This document shows, piece by piece, positions 38,471-48,874 of a stretch of 64,000 bases of DNA. A program made the position numbers and the translations under genes. How positions within the stretch are numbered: position 1 is the stretch's first letter; every line of letters begins with the position of its first letter. The notes under the pieces are model-generated. The model worked only from the letters and a program-made list of their open reading frames with translations, had not been told where the DNA came from and did no database searches. The DNA comes from Ahrensia marina (GTDB lineage: Bacteria > Pseudomonadota > Alphaproteobacteria > Rhizobiales > Rhizobiaceae), in assembly GCF_001293565.1 (NCBI RefSeq), contig NZ_JXMU01000011.1, positions 107,681-171,680 of the forward strand. The letters are read 5' to 3'.

Positions 38471-38959
38471 ATGGCGGGCGGCGATAAGCTCACGCATATC
38501 AGCGGTGACGGTTCAGCGCATATGGTCGATGTGGCCGATAAATCAGTCACAAACCGTGAGGCTGTCGCCAGTGGCAGAGTTCTCATGAGCGCAGAAACCT
38601 TAGCGGCGATTCTGGCCGGTGACGCTAAAAAAGGTGATGTGATTGGCACAGCGCGTATTGCCGGCATTATGGCCGCCAAAAAGACACATGAACTAATTCC
38701 CCTTTGCCATCCTTTGATGCTGTCCAAAATCACCGTTGATATTGAACAGGGTGTTGATTTTACGGGTCTGTCAGTGACTGCAACCGTCAGTTTGTCAGGC
38801 AAGACAGGTGTCGAGATGGAAGCGTTAACGGCTGTTTCCGTTGTCTGTCTTACCATTTACGACATGGCAAAAGCGCTTGAAAAAGATATGGAAATCTCAG
38901 AGATCAAGCTGGTTTCCAAAACAGGCGGCAAGTCCGGCAATTGGAGCCGTGACGCATAA
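38471..38959 (+). CDS. moaC: Cyclic pyranopterin monophosphate synthase MoaC
   Basis: A 162-residue enzyme of molybdenum-cofactor synthesis. Hallmarks are '[19 protein letters not shown]', '[23 protein letters not shown]' and '[22 protein letters not shown]'. The ATG at 38471 is preferred to a TTG at 38465 that would overlap the trpC stop. Its stop shares a base with moeA (TAATG). Confidence 0.96.
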   Translation: MAGGDKLTHISGDGSAHMVDVADKSVTNREAVASGRVLMSAETLAAILAGDAKKGDVIGTARIAGIMAAKKTHELIPLCHPLMLSKITVDIEQGVDFTGLSVTATVSLSGKTGVEMEALTAVSVVCLTIYDMAKALEKDMEISEIKLVSKTGGKSGNWSRDA

Positions 38960-40188
38960 TGGCCGATAACCGCAAACCGCTTTTGCCCGTTAATGAAGCG
39001 CTTGCACGGCTTTTAAAAGGCGCCAGCCCGCTTGGTGTTGAGACGGTTTCACTCGAACAGGCGCATAACCGAATTCTTGCTTCCGAACTAATTGCCAAAC
39101 GCACACAGCCTCCCTTTGCCGCCTCTGCCATGGATGGCTATGCCGTGCGTGCAAGCGATGCTGCCAATGCAGGCGCAGCGCTCAAAGTTATTGGCGAAGT
39201 GGCTGCCGGATATGTGTTTGACGGTATGATCGATGCCGGTGAATGTGTGCGTATTTTTACAGGCGCGCCTCTTCCAGAGGGTGCTGATGCAATCCTGATA
39301 CAGGAAGATGCGGAACCTGCCGGTGAAAATCTGATCAAAGTGTCTGAAGGTGTTGCCAAAGGGACTCATGTGCGCCCTGCGGGTTTGGACTTCTTGGAAG
39401 GTGATGTTTTGCTCACCGAAGGCCGGTTACTGGACGCGGGCGCTTTATGTCTGGCTGCTTCAGGTAATTATGCTTCCCTGCCCGTCCTTAAAAAACCGCG
39501 CATCGGCATTTTGGCAACCGGTGATGAATTGCGCACACCCGGCTCAAAACTGGAGCCAGGACAAATTATTGCCTCCAATAGTTATGGAGTCGGCGCAATC
39601 GCGAAAGAACATGGTGCGGACATTGTTGATTTTGGTATTGCGCGGGACGATGAACAATCGCTCAAACAGGCTTTACAGGCGGCAATTGATGCAAAATGCG
39701 ATGTGTTGATTACACTTGGCGGTGCTTCCGTCGGTGAGCACGATCTGGTGCGTTCGGTTTTTACCGCCGCCGGAATGAAACTTGATTTTTGGAAGATCGC
39801 CATGCGACCGGGCAAGCCGCTTATGTTCGGCACACTCGGCAATATGCGTATTCTTGGTCTCCCCGGAAATCCGGTTTCCAGTCTCGTTTGTACGCAACTC
39901 TTTGGTGTGCCGCTTATTTGTGCTCTTGGCGGGCGCAGCTATAGCCAGATTCGCCAAAAGGCCAAGCTTACCGCCCCTATCAAAGCCAATGGCAATCGCG
40001 AGCAATATGCGCGTGCCACGATCAGCCGCACACCGCATGGTTTTGAAGCAACTGTCTTTGAGAATCAGGATTCTTCGATTATCTCTTTTTATGCGAATGC
40101 GAACGGGCTTGTTGTGCGCCCGATTGATACGCCGGCTGCAAATAAAGACGATGAAGTTGAGTTTATTGCACTCACATCCATAGACTGA
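38959..40188 (+). CDS. moeA: Molybdopterin molybdenumtransferase MoeA
   Basis: A 409-residue enzyme inserting molybdate into adenylylated molybdopterin. It has the conserved 'PPFAASAMDGYAVRA' of domain III, the MoCF-binding domain 'RIGILATGDELRTPGSKLEPGQI' and 'LGGASVGEHDLV', and 'KIAMRPGKPLMFG'. It is translationally coupled to moaC; lexA follows after 90 bp with its own SOS operators. Confidence 0.97.
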   Translation: MADNRKPLLPVNEALARLLKGASPLGVETVSLEQAHNRILASELIAKRTQPPFAASAMDGYAVRASDAANAGAALKVIGEVAAGYVFDGMIDAGECVRIFTGAPLPEGADAILIQEDAEPAGENLIKVSEGVAKGTHVRPAGLDFLEGDVLLTEGRLLDAGALCLAASGNYASLPVLKKPRIGILATGDELRTPGSKLEPGQIIASNSYGVGAIAKEHGADIVDFGIARDDEQSLKQALQAAIDAKCDVLITLGGASVGEHDLVRSVFTAAGMKLDFWKIAMRPGKPLMFGTLGNMRILGLPGNPVSSLVCTQLFGVPLICALGGRSYSQIRQKAKLTAPIKANGNREQYARATISRTPHGFEATVFENQDSSIISFYANANGLVVRPIDTPAANKDDEVEFIALTSID

Positions 40189-40218
40189 ACTATAATTAAC
40201 CGAATCTTATAGGTTGCA

Positions 40219-40233
40219 GAACACAAATAGAAC
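40219..40233. promoter_or_regulatory. SOS operator upstream of lexA
   Basis: GAAC-ACAAATA-GAAC matches exactly the alphaproteobacterial LexA box GAAC-N7-GAAC (equivalently GTTC-N7-GTTC). It lies 46 bp before the lexA start, so LexA should repress its own gene. Confidence 0.88.
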
Positions 40234-40243
40234 GTGTAATAAT

Positions 40244-40258
40244 GTTCACGATTTGTTT
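40244..40258. promoter_or_regulatory. Possible second, imperfect LexA box
   Basis: GTTC-ACGATTT-GTTT differs from the direct-repeat LexA box by one base in the second half-site. It lies between the perfect box and the lexA start, facing the opposite way. It may give tighter or graded autorepression, or may be chance. Confidence 0.4.
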
Positions 40259-40278
40259 TGTTGATTCTGGAAACCGCC

Positions 40279-40998
40279 ATGCTGACACGCAAGCAACTTG
40301 ATCTGCTCGTCTTCATCAATGAACGTTTGAAAGAGACCGGTGTTCCCCCGTCCTTTGACGAAATGAAGGAAGCTTTGGATCTGGCTTCGAAGTCCGGTAT
40401 TCACCGTTTGATTACCGCTCTTGAAGAGCGTGGTTTTATTCGCCGCTTGCCAAACCGTGCGCGTGCGATGGAAGTGATCAAGCTGCCGGATGCCATGATG
40501 CCGGGAAATGGTGCGCGGCAAGCGTTTTCTCCGAGTGTTATTGAGGGCAGCAAGGGTAAAGCACCCGCGCCGGTCAAATCCTCAGCTGCACAATTTAACA
40601 GTGCGGATAATGATGATGGCGTCGGCATTCCGATGATGGGTAAAATCGCGGCGGGTGTTCCTATTTCGGCTATTCAACATCAAACGCGTTCTATTCAGAT
40701 GCCACCGGACATGATTGGCAAGGGTGAACATTACGCCCTTGAGGTTGAAGGCGATTCCATGATCAACGCCGGTATTCTGGATGGTGATACGGTTATCATT
40801 CGCCGTACGGATGTTGCCAATATGGGCGATATTGTCGTGGCTCTGGTCGATGATGAAGAAGCAACTTTGAAGCGCTTCAGGCGCAAAGGTGCATCAATTG
40901 CGCTGGAAGCGGCGAACCCTGCCTACGAAACCCGTATTTTCGGGCCTGACCGTGTTCAGGTACAAGGCCGTCTGGTTGGATTGGTCCGTAATTACTGA
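40279..40998 (+). CDS. lexA: SOS repressor LexA
   Basis: A 239-residue repressor. The N-terminal winged helix (about 1-65, '[17 protein letters not shown]', '[20 protein letters not shown]') binds SOS boxes. The C-terminal S24 peptidase has the self-cleavage bond A125-G126 in 'IAAGVPIS', nucleophile S160 in 'EGDSM' and K198 in 'EATLKRF'. The ATG at 40279 is chosen because it opens the conserved domain. It follows moeA and is autoregulated by the operators upstream; its 3' end abuts a palindromic repeat element. Confidence 0.97.
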   Translation: MLTRKQLDLLVFINERLKETGVPPSFDEMKEALDLASKSGIHRLITALEERGFIRRLPNRARAMEVIKLPDAMMPGNGARQAFSPSVIEGSKGKAPAPVKSSAAQFNSADNDDGVGIPMMGKIAAGVPISAIQHQTRSIQMPPDMIGKGEHYALEVEGDSMINAGILDGDTVIIRRTDVANMGDIVVALVDDEEATLKRFRRKGASIALEAANPAYETRIFGPDRVQVQGRLVGLVRNY

Positions 40999-41001
40999 TT
41001 T

Positions 41002-41311
41002 TAGAGCATGTTTCGCTTAAATGGAACCGGATTGATGGCAAGGATTTTCCGTTTCAGCAAGGAAAAGACCGCAGCGCGATGTGAACATCGTGCGAGGATT
41101 TTGACGCAGAAGAAGTGGAAAAGACTGCCAAGCCAGAGATGTTTAAAACATTGAATGAAAATGATAAATCAAGATCGTCTGAACGTGTTCTTTTGCGCCT
41201 CGGACGTTGTCGCGAAAAGCTAACGGTGCGCGCACCGCGTCGCTTTGCGCTCCTAACCGAAACACAAAATCCCAGCGTTCAAGCGATTCCATTTAAACGA
41301 AATATGCTCTA
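41002..41311. mobile_element. 310-bp palindromic/MITE-like repeat filling the lexA-comEC gap
   Basis: Imperfect terminal inverted repeats of about 26 bp flank this stretch: AGAGCATGTTTCGCTTAAAT at 41003 onward, and on the other strand AGAGCATATTTCGTTTAAAT from 41310 backward, both continuing into GGAA. An internal hairpin pairs 41074-41082 with 41085-41093. TA lies at each outer edge. No transposase is encoded; a 65-residue frame inside looks spurious. The AGAGCATG terminus resembles intergenic palindromic elements known from Brucella and rhizobia (Bru-RS or RIME-like), but that is from memory. The right terminus supplies the comEC stop codon. Confidence 0.65.
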
Positions 41312-43681
41312 GTCGCGTTTGTAAGGCCCGAGATTTCGCGCCGAACGTGAATATTTGCGATGCGACTGCCACGGTCGCGCCGCCTTCCCTTGGGCGAACA
41401 CTGTTTTATAATTTGGTGTGGTTGCGCCGAATTGACTTTCTGTTTGCACATATATCTCCGCGCTGCCGTATAGAGCCAATTGCTGCGCTGTAATTATGAT
41501 GTTTTGCTTGTTTTGGCATGCGGATGTAAACGGAGCGAATGCAGCGATGATGATACCGGACTTGGCACATATACCCTTCCATTGAGGTGGATTTGGCATT
41601 TCGGTCAGATAGACAACTGAATATTCCTGATCTTGGTATAGGCCGTTATAGTCGCATCTTTGTTTGCTATAACATTGAAATCCGGCCGCGCTTTTGCCCG
41701 GTAAGATCACTTCTTTTGTTTTATAAGCCGCCTGCCATTGCTCAAGAATAAACGCGCTCGGACGCTTGCGGTTAACGCTCAAAGCACCTTGTTTTGGGTC
41801 AATGACTGCGATCTGTCGGGCATCTTCAGAAATAACCAGTTGCGGTACTTGCAGCGTTGATTGTGCCAGATAAGCGGGTATCAGACATAGCAGTCCGAGA
41901 TATCTCAAGTTTGACCGCATCAGGCACAGGATCAAAAGCGAAGCGCTCAACCATATAAATGCTTTCGGTGACAGCATACCTGTCGAACCATCCGGCGTAA
42001 TCTGCGATACACGGCGCGCCACCTCAATGACGACGCTCACAGACCAGTTCATCAACGAATAGGCATAGCTGTCCAAGCCAAACGGAATAAGCAAAGTTGC
42101 TATGATTGCCAGCGGCATAGTCATTAAGGAGACGATGGGCATGGCCAGCAAATTGCCAAGCAGTCCGAAAACAGCAACACGTTGGAAATGATAAGCGGCA
42201 TAAATGCCGGTCGCAGTACCGGCGACCAGTGATGTCACGGATAGACCGATGAGAAAGCCCAGCGATTTGCGTGTTATTTCCGCTCCGGCACTGGTATTTT
42301 GAACATATTCCCGCCCAGCCTGCCGCCGCGACCACCACCCGTAAACACCGATAAGTGCCAGCGTTGCAGCAAATGACATTTGAAAGCTTGGCCCCAATAC
42401 AGCTTCCGGCGCAATGAGAATGACAATAATCGCGGCGATTGCCAGATTGCGCATTGTCAGCGCCGATCTGTCCAGCAGCAGTGCGCCTAGCATAACCGCC
42501 AGCATGATGAACGAACGCTGCGTTGCGACACTCGCTCCGGCTAGAAACAGATAGATAATAATCGCGCTGAACCCGGCTATCGCCGCATATTTCTTGGTTG
42601 AGCGCCGTGCAGCCCAATCCGGTGAAAATGCGAATGCTGCGCGCAAGGCGAACATCACTGTTCCGGCCACCAGCGCCATATGCAGGCCCGATATTGAAAG
42701 AATATGCGCCAAGCCGGCAATGCGTAAAACCTCATTGGTTTCTTCCGGTATTGCGGCTTTATCGCCTGTGATAAGCGCTGCTGATACCGCGCTGGCGGCA
42801 CTGTCACTATCTGCCCTTATGCGGTTGGCTAACCAGTAACGGGCGCGTTCTACCAATAAAGCGGGACTGCTTTTACTATATTGCAGGCCCAGTTCGCTGG
42901 TTTCCGGCTGGCCAAGGAAAAAGCCATTGGCGCCAATTCCGCTGAAATAATTATAAAATGAGAAATCATAACCCAGCGGCCTTACCGCGCCGGATGGCGG
43001 GCGTAACCGCGCATAACCGTGAATACCTTCGCCAATCTGTGCGTTTTCCAGCGGCTTTCGCGCCGTCAAACGAATCCGGTCAGGCGCATAGCGCAGTTTC
43101 GGGCGCTCGGTTCTTGTTAAATCTATCGTATAACGTGCCGAACCATTCGCGCGAATTTCAATCGACCTGATCTGGCCGGTTATACGTGTTGAAATTTCCG
43201 AACCAAGCATAGGTGTTGCAAGCAGCTGTGTGCGCAATTGCATTAATCCCATTGCGCAAAGAACGATTAACAGCGCATTCGTCACATAGCGCAACAAAAA
43301 CGCAGCAGAACGAAATACAATCCGCAAAACTGCAAAAACAAGAACCGCCAACGGTATGTTATGGCGTGCCGGTTCGACGGGTAGTGCCAGATAGAGCGCA
43401 ACGCCGATAATCATAAAAACGGGAATGAAAAGAAATGCCGTGCCCTGCCCGACTTCAATCATCAATTGGCGATGAACCCAGATTTGCACTGATTTGAAAA
43501 ATGGCTTGTCGCCATAAATGCGCTTGGCTGGTTTGCCTAAAGGTGCTTTTTTGAGCGTCGCGGGGTTTTGGGCGCGAATATCAGCGTCTGGCAGATGATT
43601 AAAATGGTCCAATTCATCCAGCGAGAAAAACCGGCGTTCATCCGGTTCGACGGTCTTTTGCTGTTTCAAGTCCCCACCCAT
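41309..43681 (-). CDS. comEC: ComEC/Rec2-family DNA uptake channel protein
   Basis: A 790-residue inner-membrane protein of the ComEC family, which in competent bacteria forms the channel for single-stranded DNA. It has an N-terminal DUF4131-like OB region (about 150-270), the competence domain with many helices ('VLRIAGLAHILSISGLHMALVAG') and a C-terminal part where the metallo-beta-lactamase-like domain seems reduced or absent: I see none of its HxHxD motifs. The start at 43681 is preferred (GGAAA eight bases upstream). Its TAG stop lies in the terminus of the repeat element, so the natural C-terminus may have been altered. Confidence 0.88.
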   Translation of the reverse strand: MGGDLKQQKTVEPDERRFFSLDELDHFNHLPDADIRAQNPATLKKAPLGKPAKRIYGDKPFFKSVQIWVHRQLMIEVGQGTAFLFIPVFMIIGVALYLALPVEPARHNIPLAVLVFAVLRIVFRSAAFLLRYVTNALLIVLCAMGLMQLRTQLLATPMLGSEISTRITGQIRSIEIRANGSARYTIDLTRTERPKLRYAPDRIRLTARKPLENAQIGEGIHGYARLRPPSGAVRPLGYDFSFYNYFSGIGANGFFLGQPETSELGLQYSKSSPALLVERARYWLANRIRADSDSAASAVSAALITGDKAAIPEETNEVLRIAGLAHILSISGLHMALVAGTVMFALRAAFAFSPDWAARRSTKKYAAIAGFSAIIIYLFLAGASVATQRSFIMLAVMLGALLLDRSALTMRNLAIAAIIVILIAPEAVLGPSFQMSFAATLALIGVYGWWSRRQAGREYVQNTSAGAEITRKSLGFLIGLSVTSLVAGTATGIYAAYHFQRVAVFGLLGNLLAMPIVSLMTMPLAIIATLLIPFGLDSYAYSLMNWSVSVVIEVARRVSQITPDGSTGMLSPKAFIWLSASLLILCLMRSNLRYLGLLCLIPAYLAQSTLQVPQLVISEDARQIAVIDPKQGALSVNRKRPSAFILEQWQAAYKTKEVILPGKSAAGFQCYSKQRCDYNGLYQDQEYSVVYLTEMPNPPQWKGICAKSGIIIAAFAPFTSACQNKQNIIITAQQLALYGSAEIYVQTESQFGATTPNYKTVFAQGKAARPWQSHRKYSRSARNLGPYKRD

Positions 43682-43877
43682 GGCGCATGTTTCCTGCACC
43701 GGCCATCACCCTGTTTACGGCCGCATTTAATAACCTAGCGTCACTTTGGGTTCAGGCGCAAATCTTGTCTGATCTTGATGTTGTTTTGCCGCCTGCGCTT
43801 GCACGACAAGGCGTCTGTGCTACATCACACACATCAAAGTGCACGATGATGCGCTCACCCGAATTTGGAGACTTTCT

Positions 43878-45302
43878 ATGACAGCAGGTGTTGTAACCCG
43901 CTTTGCCCCTTCGCCGACCGGTTTTTTGCATATTGGCGGGGCGCGGACAGCGCTTTTCAACTGGCTTTACGCAAAACATACCGGTGGCAAAATGCTGCTG
44001 CGTATCGAGGATACCGACCGCGCTCGTTCCACCGATGCCGCCGTGGAGGCGATAAAAGACGGCTTGAGCTGGCTCGGTCTTGATTGGGACGGCGATGTCG
44101 TTTCCCAATTCGAACGTGCTGACCGTCACCGTGAAGTGGCAGAGCAATTGGTTGCCGAAGGCAAGGCTTATTACTGCTATGCAACGCCTGAAGAATTGAC
44201 ACAAATGCGCGAAGAGCAACGAGCCGCGAAAAAACCGCCGCGTTATGACGGTCGCTGGCGGGATCGTGACCCGAACGAAGCGCCTGAAGGCGTGAAGCCT
44301 TCAATCCGTATAAAAGCACCGCAAACCGGCGAAACGCTCGTGGCGGACGCGGTACAGGGCGATGTGCGCTTCCCCAATGCAGACCTTGATGATCTGGTTA
44401 TTTTGCGCTCCGACGGCACGCCGACATATATGTTGGCGGTTGTGGTCGACGACCATGATATGGGTGTTACCGATATTATCCGCGGTGATGACCATCTGAC
44501 CAATTCTGCCCGCCAGCAAATCATCTACGATGCGCTCGGCTGGCCTGTGCCGAAAATGGCGCATATTCCGCTTATCCATGGCCCGGATGGGGCAAAATTA
44601 TCCAAAAGGCACGGCGCATTGGGCGCTGAAGCCTACCGCGAAATGGGTTTTCTGCCGGAAGCTTTGCGAAATTACCTTGCGCGTTTGGGCTGGAGCCACG
44701 GCGATGATGAAATCATGTCTACCGAAGATATGATTTCCTGGTTTGAAGTGGGCGATATCAACAAGGGCGCTGCGCGTTTTGACATTCAAAAACTTGAAGC
44801 GCTCAACGGTCACTATATTCGCGAAGCCGACGATATGTATCTGGTGTCTTCCATTGAAAAACTGTTGCCATATCTTGAAGGAGGCGCAGAATTATCAGAG
44901 CGCTTGTTTGGGCAGCATAAAGAGCGGTTGACCGCTGCCATGCCAGGTTTGAAAAGCCGCGCGAAAACATTAGTGCAACTGATTGAAAATACGTATTATA
45001 TACATGCGGAACGACCGCTGAATTTTGATGAAAAGGCCGCTTCAATTCTTGATTCGGATGCGCGTAAGTTATTGACGGACGCCCATGAAGCGCTTGAGAA
45101 AGTGGAAGACTGGAGTGTCGAATCTCTTGATCAGGCTGTGCGGGCTTTTGCCGACAGAAAAGAGCTTAAACTTGGCAGGGTTGCGCAGCCTATTCGTGCA
45201 GCTTTGACGGGCCGCGCGACATCACCCGGGGTTTTCGATGTCCTGTTTGTTTTGGGCAAACAAGAAGCGCTGGCGCGTATTTCCGATCAAGCATCAGACT
45301 AA
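43878..45302 (+). CDS. gltX: Glutamyl-tRNA synthetase
   Basis: A 474-residue class-I aminoacyl-tRNA synthetase charging tRNA-Glu (and possibly tRNA-Gln, if the organism uses GatCAB). The HIGH-type motif is in '[20 protein letters not shown]' and the KMSKS-type motif in '[10 protein letters not shown]'. The ATG at 43878 follows TTGGAG by seven bases and opens the conserved domain, so an upstream start at 43839 is rejected. It is divergent from comEC. Confidence 0.97.
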   Translation: MTAGVVTRFAPSPTGFLHIGGARTALFNWLYAKHTGGKMLLRIEDTDRARSTDAAVEAIKDGLSWLGLDWDGDVVSQFERADRHREVAEQLVAEGKAYYCYATPEELTQMREEQRAAKKPPRYDGRWRDRDPNEAPEGVKPSIRIKAPQTGETLVADAVQGDVRFPNADLDDLVILRSDGTPTYMLAVVVDDHDMGVTDIIRGDDHLTNSARQQIIYDALGWPVPKMAHIPLIHGPDGAKLSKRHGALGAEAYREMGFLPEALRNYLARLGWSHGDDEIMSTEDMISWFEVGDINKGAARFDIQKLEALNGHYIREADDMYLVSSIEKLLPYLEGGAELSERLFGQHKERLTAAMPGLKSRAKTLVQLIENTYYIHAERPLNFDEKAASILDSDARKLLTDAHEALEKVEDWSVESLDQAVRAFADRKELKLGRVAQPIRAALTGRATSPGVFDVLFVLGKQEALARISDQASD

Positions 45303-45461
45303 GGTATGAGAACTTGCTGCAACGCAGCAAATAACCCTTTGGGCTAGCTTGGCAGCGTGAATGAAATGTTCTAGCTAATGTCCAAGAGGATAACGGGCCT
45401 TTGCGATTTGCGCATTTTCGCAAATCTGCGGATGTCCATCACGACGAGGAGTATGAAAATA

Positions 45462-46751
45462 ATGGCTGACAATACGTCTAAGCTGAATGTCAATTCAAAG
45501 GACTATGAGTACGAAGTTAAAAGCGGCACAATTGGTCCCGATGTAATCGACATCAGCAAGCTTTATGCCCAAACCGGCATGTTCACGCTGGATCCCGGGT
45601 TTACATCCACAGCTTCATGCGAATCGCAAATTACCTATATCGACGGTGATGAAGGTGTATTGCTGCACCGTGGTTACCCGATTGATCAATTGGCCGAACA
45701 GGGTGATTTTCTAGAGGTTTGCTATCTTCTTCTTTATGGCGAGCTGCCAACGAAAGCACAGAAGAAAGACTTTGATTACCGCGTAACGCACCACACCATG
45801 GTGCATGAGCAGATGCAGCGCTTTTTCACCGGTTTCCGCCGTGACGCGCACCCTATGGCTATTATGTGTGGTGTTGTGGGCGCTCTATCGGCGTTTTATC
45901 ACGATTCGACTGATATTGCCGATGAGCACCAGCGTATGGTCGCATCGTTGCGCTTGATTGCCAAAATGCCGACAATTGCGGCGATGGCCTATAAATACCA
46001 TGTAGGACAGCCTTTCATTTATCCGCAGAATGATCTTGATTATTCCGCAAACTTCCTGCGCATGTGCTTTGCTGTTCCTTGTGAAGAGTACAAAGGAAAT
46101 CCTGTTCTTGCCAAAGCAATGGACAAGATTTTCATTCTTCATGCCGATCACGAGCAAAACGCCTCAACATCTACGGTGCGCCTTGCCGGTTCTTCAGGTG
46201 CTAATCCGTTTGCCTGTATCGCGGCAGGTATTGCATGTCTTTGGGGCCCTGCTCATGGCGGCGCGAACGAAGCTGCATTGAACATGCTGGCAGAAATCGG
46301 TCATGTCGACCGGATTCCTGAATTCATTGCCCGCGCGAAAGACAAGAACGATCCGTTCCGTTTGATGGGATTCGGTCACCGCGTTTATAAAAACTATGAC
46401 CCGCGCGCCAAGATCATGCAGAAAACCTGCCATGAAGTATTAAACGAACTTGGCATCAAAGATGATCCGTTGCTCGACGTTGCGATGGAACTGGAAAAAA
46501 TTGCGCTGACAGACCCATACTTCATCGAGAAGAAGCTTTATCCGAATATCGATTTCTACTCAGGCATCACGCTAAAAGCGCTCGGTTTCCCGACAACAAT
46601 GTTCACAGTGCTGTTTGCATTGGCGCGTACTGTTGGCTGGATTGCTCAGTGGAAAGAGATGATCGAAGATCCGGGCCAGCGTATAGGTCGTCCGCGCCAG
46701 CTTTATACAGGCTCGGCACAGCGCGATTATACACCTGTCGACAAGCGATAA
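45462..46751 (+). CDS. gltA: Citrate synthase
   Basis: A 429-residue type-II (hexameric, Gram-negative type) citrate synthase of the TCA cycle. Conserved regions: '[22 protein letters not shown]', '[22 protein letters not shown]' and '[18 protein letters not shown]' with catalytic histidines. The start at 45462 gives the family N-terminus and lies after GAGGAG; upstream in-frame starts at 45378 and 45453 are less plausible. A strong terminator follows and lpxB converges. Confidence 0.97.
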   Translation: MADNTSKLNVNSKDYEYEVKSGTIGPDVIDISKLYAQTGMFTLDPGFTSTASCESQITYIDGDEGVLLHRGYPIDQLAEQGDFLEVCYLLLYGELPTKAQKKDFDYRVTHHTMVHEQMQRFFTGFRRDAHPMAIMCGVVGALSAFYHDSTDIADEHQRMVASLRLIAKMPTIAAMAYKYHVGQPFIYPQNDLDYSANFLRMCFAVPCEEYKGNPVLAKAMDKIFILHADHEQNASTSTVRLAGSSGANPFACIAAGIACLWGPAHGGANEAALNMLAEIGHVDRIPEFIARAKDKNDPFRLMGFGHRVYKNYDPRAKIMQKTCHEVLNELGIKDDPLLDVAMELEKIALTDPYFIEKKLYPNIDFYSGITLKALGFPTTMFTVLFALARTVGWIAQWKEMIEDPGQRIGRPRQLYTGSAQRDYTPVDKR

Positions 46752-46772
46752 CCGCAATCACATATAATAATA

Positions 46773-46799
46773 AAGCCCGGCAGTGACCGGGCTTTTTTT
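46773..46799 (+). terminator. Terminator of gltA
   Basis: AAGCCCGG (46773-46780), loop CAGTGA, CCGGGCTT (46787-46794) and a run of T residues. It lies between convergent gltA and lpxB and touches the lpxB stop codon. Confidence 0.88.
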
Positions 46800-47973
46800 A
46801 TGGTTTTGCATGATTGAGCAAGCTAGCAATAATTTCTGCTGAATGATGGCTGGCATCTTTATCAACGGCCATTTTTTCCCGTACTTTGCGGTAGCCATCC
46901 ATCACATATTGCCGCGCGCCAATATCGGGCGTTGCCAATTCTTCTATTGACCGCGCCAAGGCACCTGCGCGCACAAACTCCTCGTAGAATTCTTTGATAA
47001 TCGGCCGGTCGACAATGATATTGGGCAAAGCTGCCGACCACGTTGTGATCAGTGATTTGGCAAGCTTCATAATGGGGTCGATACGGTAGCAACTAATTGC
47101 CGGCACGCCTGCCAAAGCAAGCTCCAATGTCACTGTGCCGGAAGCCGCCAGCGCCACATCTGACTGCTTATAAGCCTCTATCTGGCTCTGGCGGTCTGTG
47201 GTGATAATCGGCGATACGGGCCAAGCGGCTGTATAGCGATGCACATGCTGCTCTAGCCTCGGCAAAGTCGGCAAATAGATTTTAAGCTTATTGCCACGCT
47301 CATGGAGCAGTTGTACCGTATTGCCGAACTCATCCATTAATGCGTTGATTTCACCATTGCGCGAACCGGGCAACACCAACAGATTTACCGTTCCATCACC
47401 AGCCAGTGTTTTTTCGCTGTTATGTTCCCACACCGCATTAAGATCGCTGTCAGACATCAGGCGGTGGCCGACATAATGTGTTTTTGGTCCACCAAGCTTT
47501 TGCATGGTTTCCGGCTCAAACGGCAAAATGGCCAATATTTCATCAATGTAAGCGGCCATTTTGGCGGCTCGTTCCGGTCTCCAAGCCCAAACCGTGGGCG
47601 CCACATATTTCACGATTGGCAGATCCGGCATCGCGGCCTTGACTCTTTTAGCCACACGCAGTGAAAAATCGGGGCTATCAATGAGCAGAAGGCAATCTGG
47701 TTTTTCATTGATGATCGTTTCTGCGGTTTGACGGATACGGATGATCAGTTTGGGCAGTGTTTTGACCACGGCAGAAACGCCGGTAAGCGCAATTTCTGCG
47801 GGGTCGAATATTGATTTCAAGCCCATGGCCTCGAGCTTTTCACCGCCAACGCCAATGAGTGTTACAGGCTGGCCGACAAGGCCATTCAATGCCTGGATAA
47901 GCTCTGTAGCCAATAGCTGACCGGATTCCTCACCGGCGACGATGCCAATCTTGAAGGCGCGGTTTTCAACCAT
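46798..47973 (-). CDS. lpxB: Lipid-A-disaccharide synthase
   Basis: A 391-residue GT19 glycosyltransferase joining UDP-2,3-diacylglucosamine and lipid X. Motifs: 'GIVAGEESGQLLATELI' (variant of AGExSGD), 'YVAPTVWAWRPERAAKMA', 'LPGSRNGEINALM' and 'SGTVTLELALAGVPAI'. The start at 47973 is chosen because GGAGG lies eight bases before it, giving an ATGGTTGA overlap with the lpxI stop; an ATG at 47988 lacks such a site. It ends the leftward supercluster. Confidence 0.96.
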   Translation of the reverse strand: MVENRAFKIGIVAGEESGQLLATELIQALNGLVGQPVTLIGVGGEKLEAMGLKSIFDPAEIALTGVSAVVKTLPKLIIRIRQTAETIINEKPDCLLLIDSPDFSLRVAKRVKAAMPDLPIVKYVAPTVWAWRPERAAKMAAYIDEILAILPFEPETMQKLGGPKTHYVGHRLMSDSDLNAVWEHNSEKTLAGDGTVNLLVLPGSRNGEINALMDEFGNTVQLLHERGNKLKIYLPTLPRLEQHVHRYTAAWPVSPIITTDRQSQIEAYKQSDVALAASGTVTLELALAGVPAISCYRIDPIMKLAKSLITTWSAALPNIIVDRPIIKEFYEEFVRAGALARSIEELATPDIGARQYVMDGYRKVREKMAVDKDASHHSAEIIASLLNHAKP

Positions 47974-48871
47974 TGCGACCGCCTCCATAAGTGTCGTCTA
48001 TACCGATTATGAACATTTCTGCTTTGTCGGCCTTTTCTATAACATCCTCAATATCGACAATCATGGCATTGCCACCGTGAATGGCAATACCATCCAGATT
48101 AGCAAGCACAGCATTGGCAACCGTTGATTGACCAATCGTTGGCAGATCAACGCGTTTATCCTGTTGCGGTTTGCACATTTTAACAAGCACACCGCCGCGT
48201 GTATTGGAAAGCCGTCCATGCTGTTTCTGGTCCGCTACGCGCTGCAACATCGCATCGGTGCCTTCAACGCCCTCTAGCGCGACAATATTGCGGCCAATAA
48301 CCACGCAGCATTGTCCTGCATCTATTGCGCCCAACGCCAAGGCGGCTTCCACGCCTCTGGCTATGGATGCCTTTTGAGCGGCTGAGGGTATTGATCCGGC
48401 AATCTGTCCGACGGGCGCGAGAAGCTGCGGCATGACTTCGTGTGCGCCGACAACTTTTACACCTGTCTCCTCAATCGTTTTGACGATTTTGGAAAGCAAC
48501 TCATTATCGCCGCTTACCAGGCCGGAGATGAAGCGGCCGAGAAATTTCAAAGTGCCTAGATCAGGTCTTAAATCCGTTATTTTTGGCCGCCTGCGGACGC
48601 TGCCAATAATAACGACACGTTGTATATGCTCTTTTTTAAAAAGGGAAATCAGTTTGCCAAGTGCCGTAACACTTAGTTCTTCATGGTCGAATTCACGAAG
48701 TGCGTTATCGGCTTCTCCAGCCAGCATTATTACAAAAGGGTTTTGCCCGTTTTGGCGCAGGTGTTTCGCAATCTGCATCGGTACTGTGCCGCCGCCTGCA
48801 ATGATGGCAATGCGGCCGTTATTGCCCACATCGCTTTTCAGGTCGCTGATTTTTGTATCGCGACCTGTCAT
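47966..48871 (-). CDS. lpxI: UDP-2,3-diacylglucosamine pyrophosphatase LpxI
   Basis: A 301-residue DUF1009 enzyme that hydrolyses UDP-2,3-diacylglucosamine to lipid X, replacing LpxH in many alphaproteobacteria as shown first in Caulobacter. Landmarks are 'GRIAIIAGGGTVPMQIAKHLRQNG', 'VVIIGSVRRRPKITDLRPD' and 'CKPQQDKRVDLPTIG'. It follows lpxA after 3 bp and overlaps lpxB by 8 nt, which fits the pathway order. Confidence 0.95.
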   Translation of the reverse strand: MTGRDTKISDLKSDVGNNGRIAIIAGGGTVPMQIAKHLRQNGQNPFVIMLAGEADNALREFDHEELSVTALGKLISLFKKEHIQRVVIIGSVRRRPKITDLRPDLGTLKFLGRFISGLVSGDNELLSKIVKTIEETGVKVVGAHEVMPQLLAPVGQIAGSIPSAAQKASIARGVEAALALGAIDAGQCCVVIGRNIVALEGVEGTDAMLQRVADQKQHGRLSNTRGGVLVKMCKPQQDKRVDLPTIGQSTVANAVLANLDGIAIHGGNAMIVDIEDVIEKADKAEMFIIGIDDTYGGGRNG

Positions 48872-48874
48872 CGC

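Noticed and set aside
41115..41312. 65-aa open frame between lexA and comEC
   Set aside because: It is wholly inside the palindromic element, its end is the terminal repeat, and the product looks like random basic sequence.
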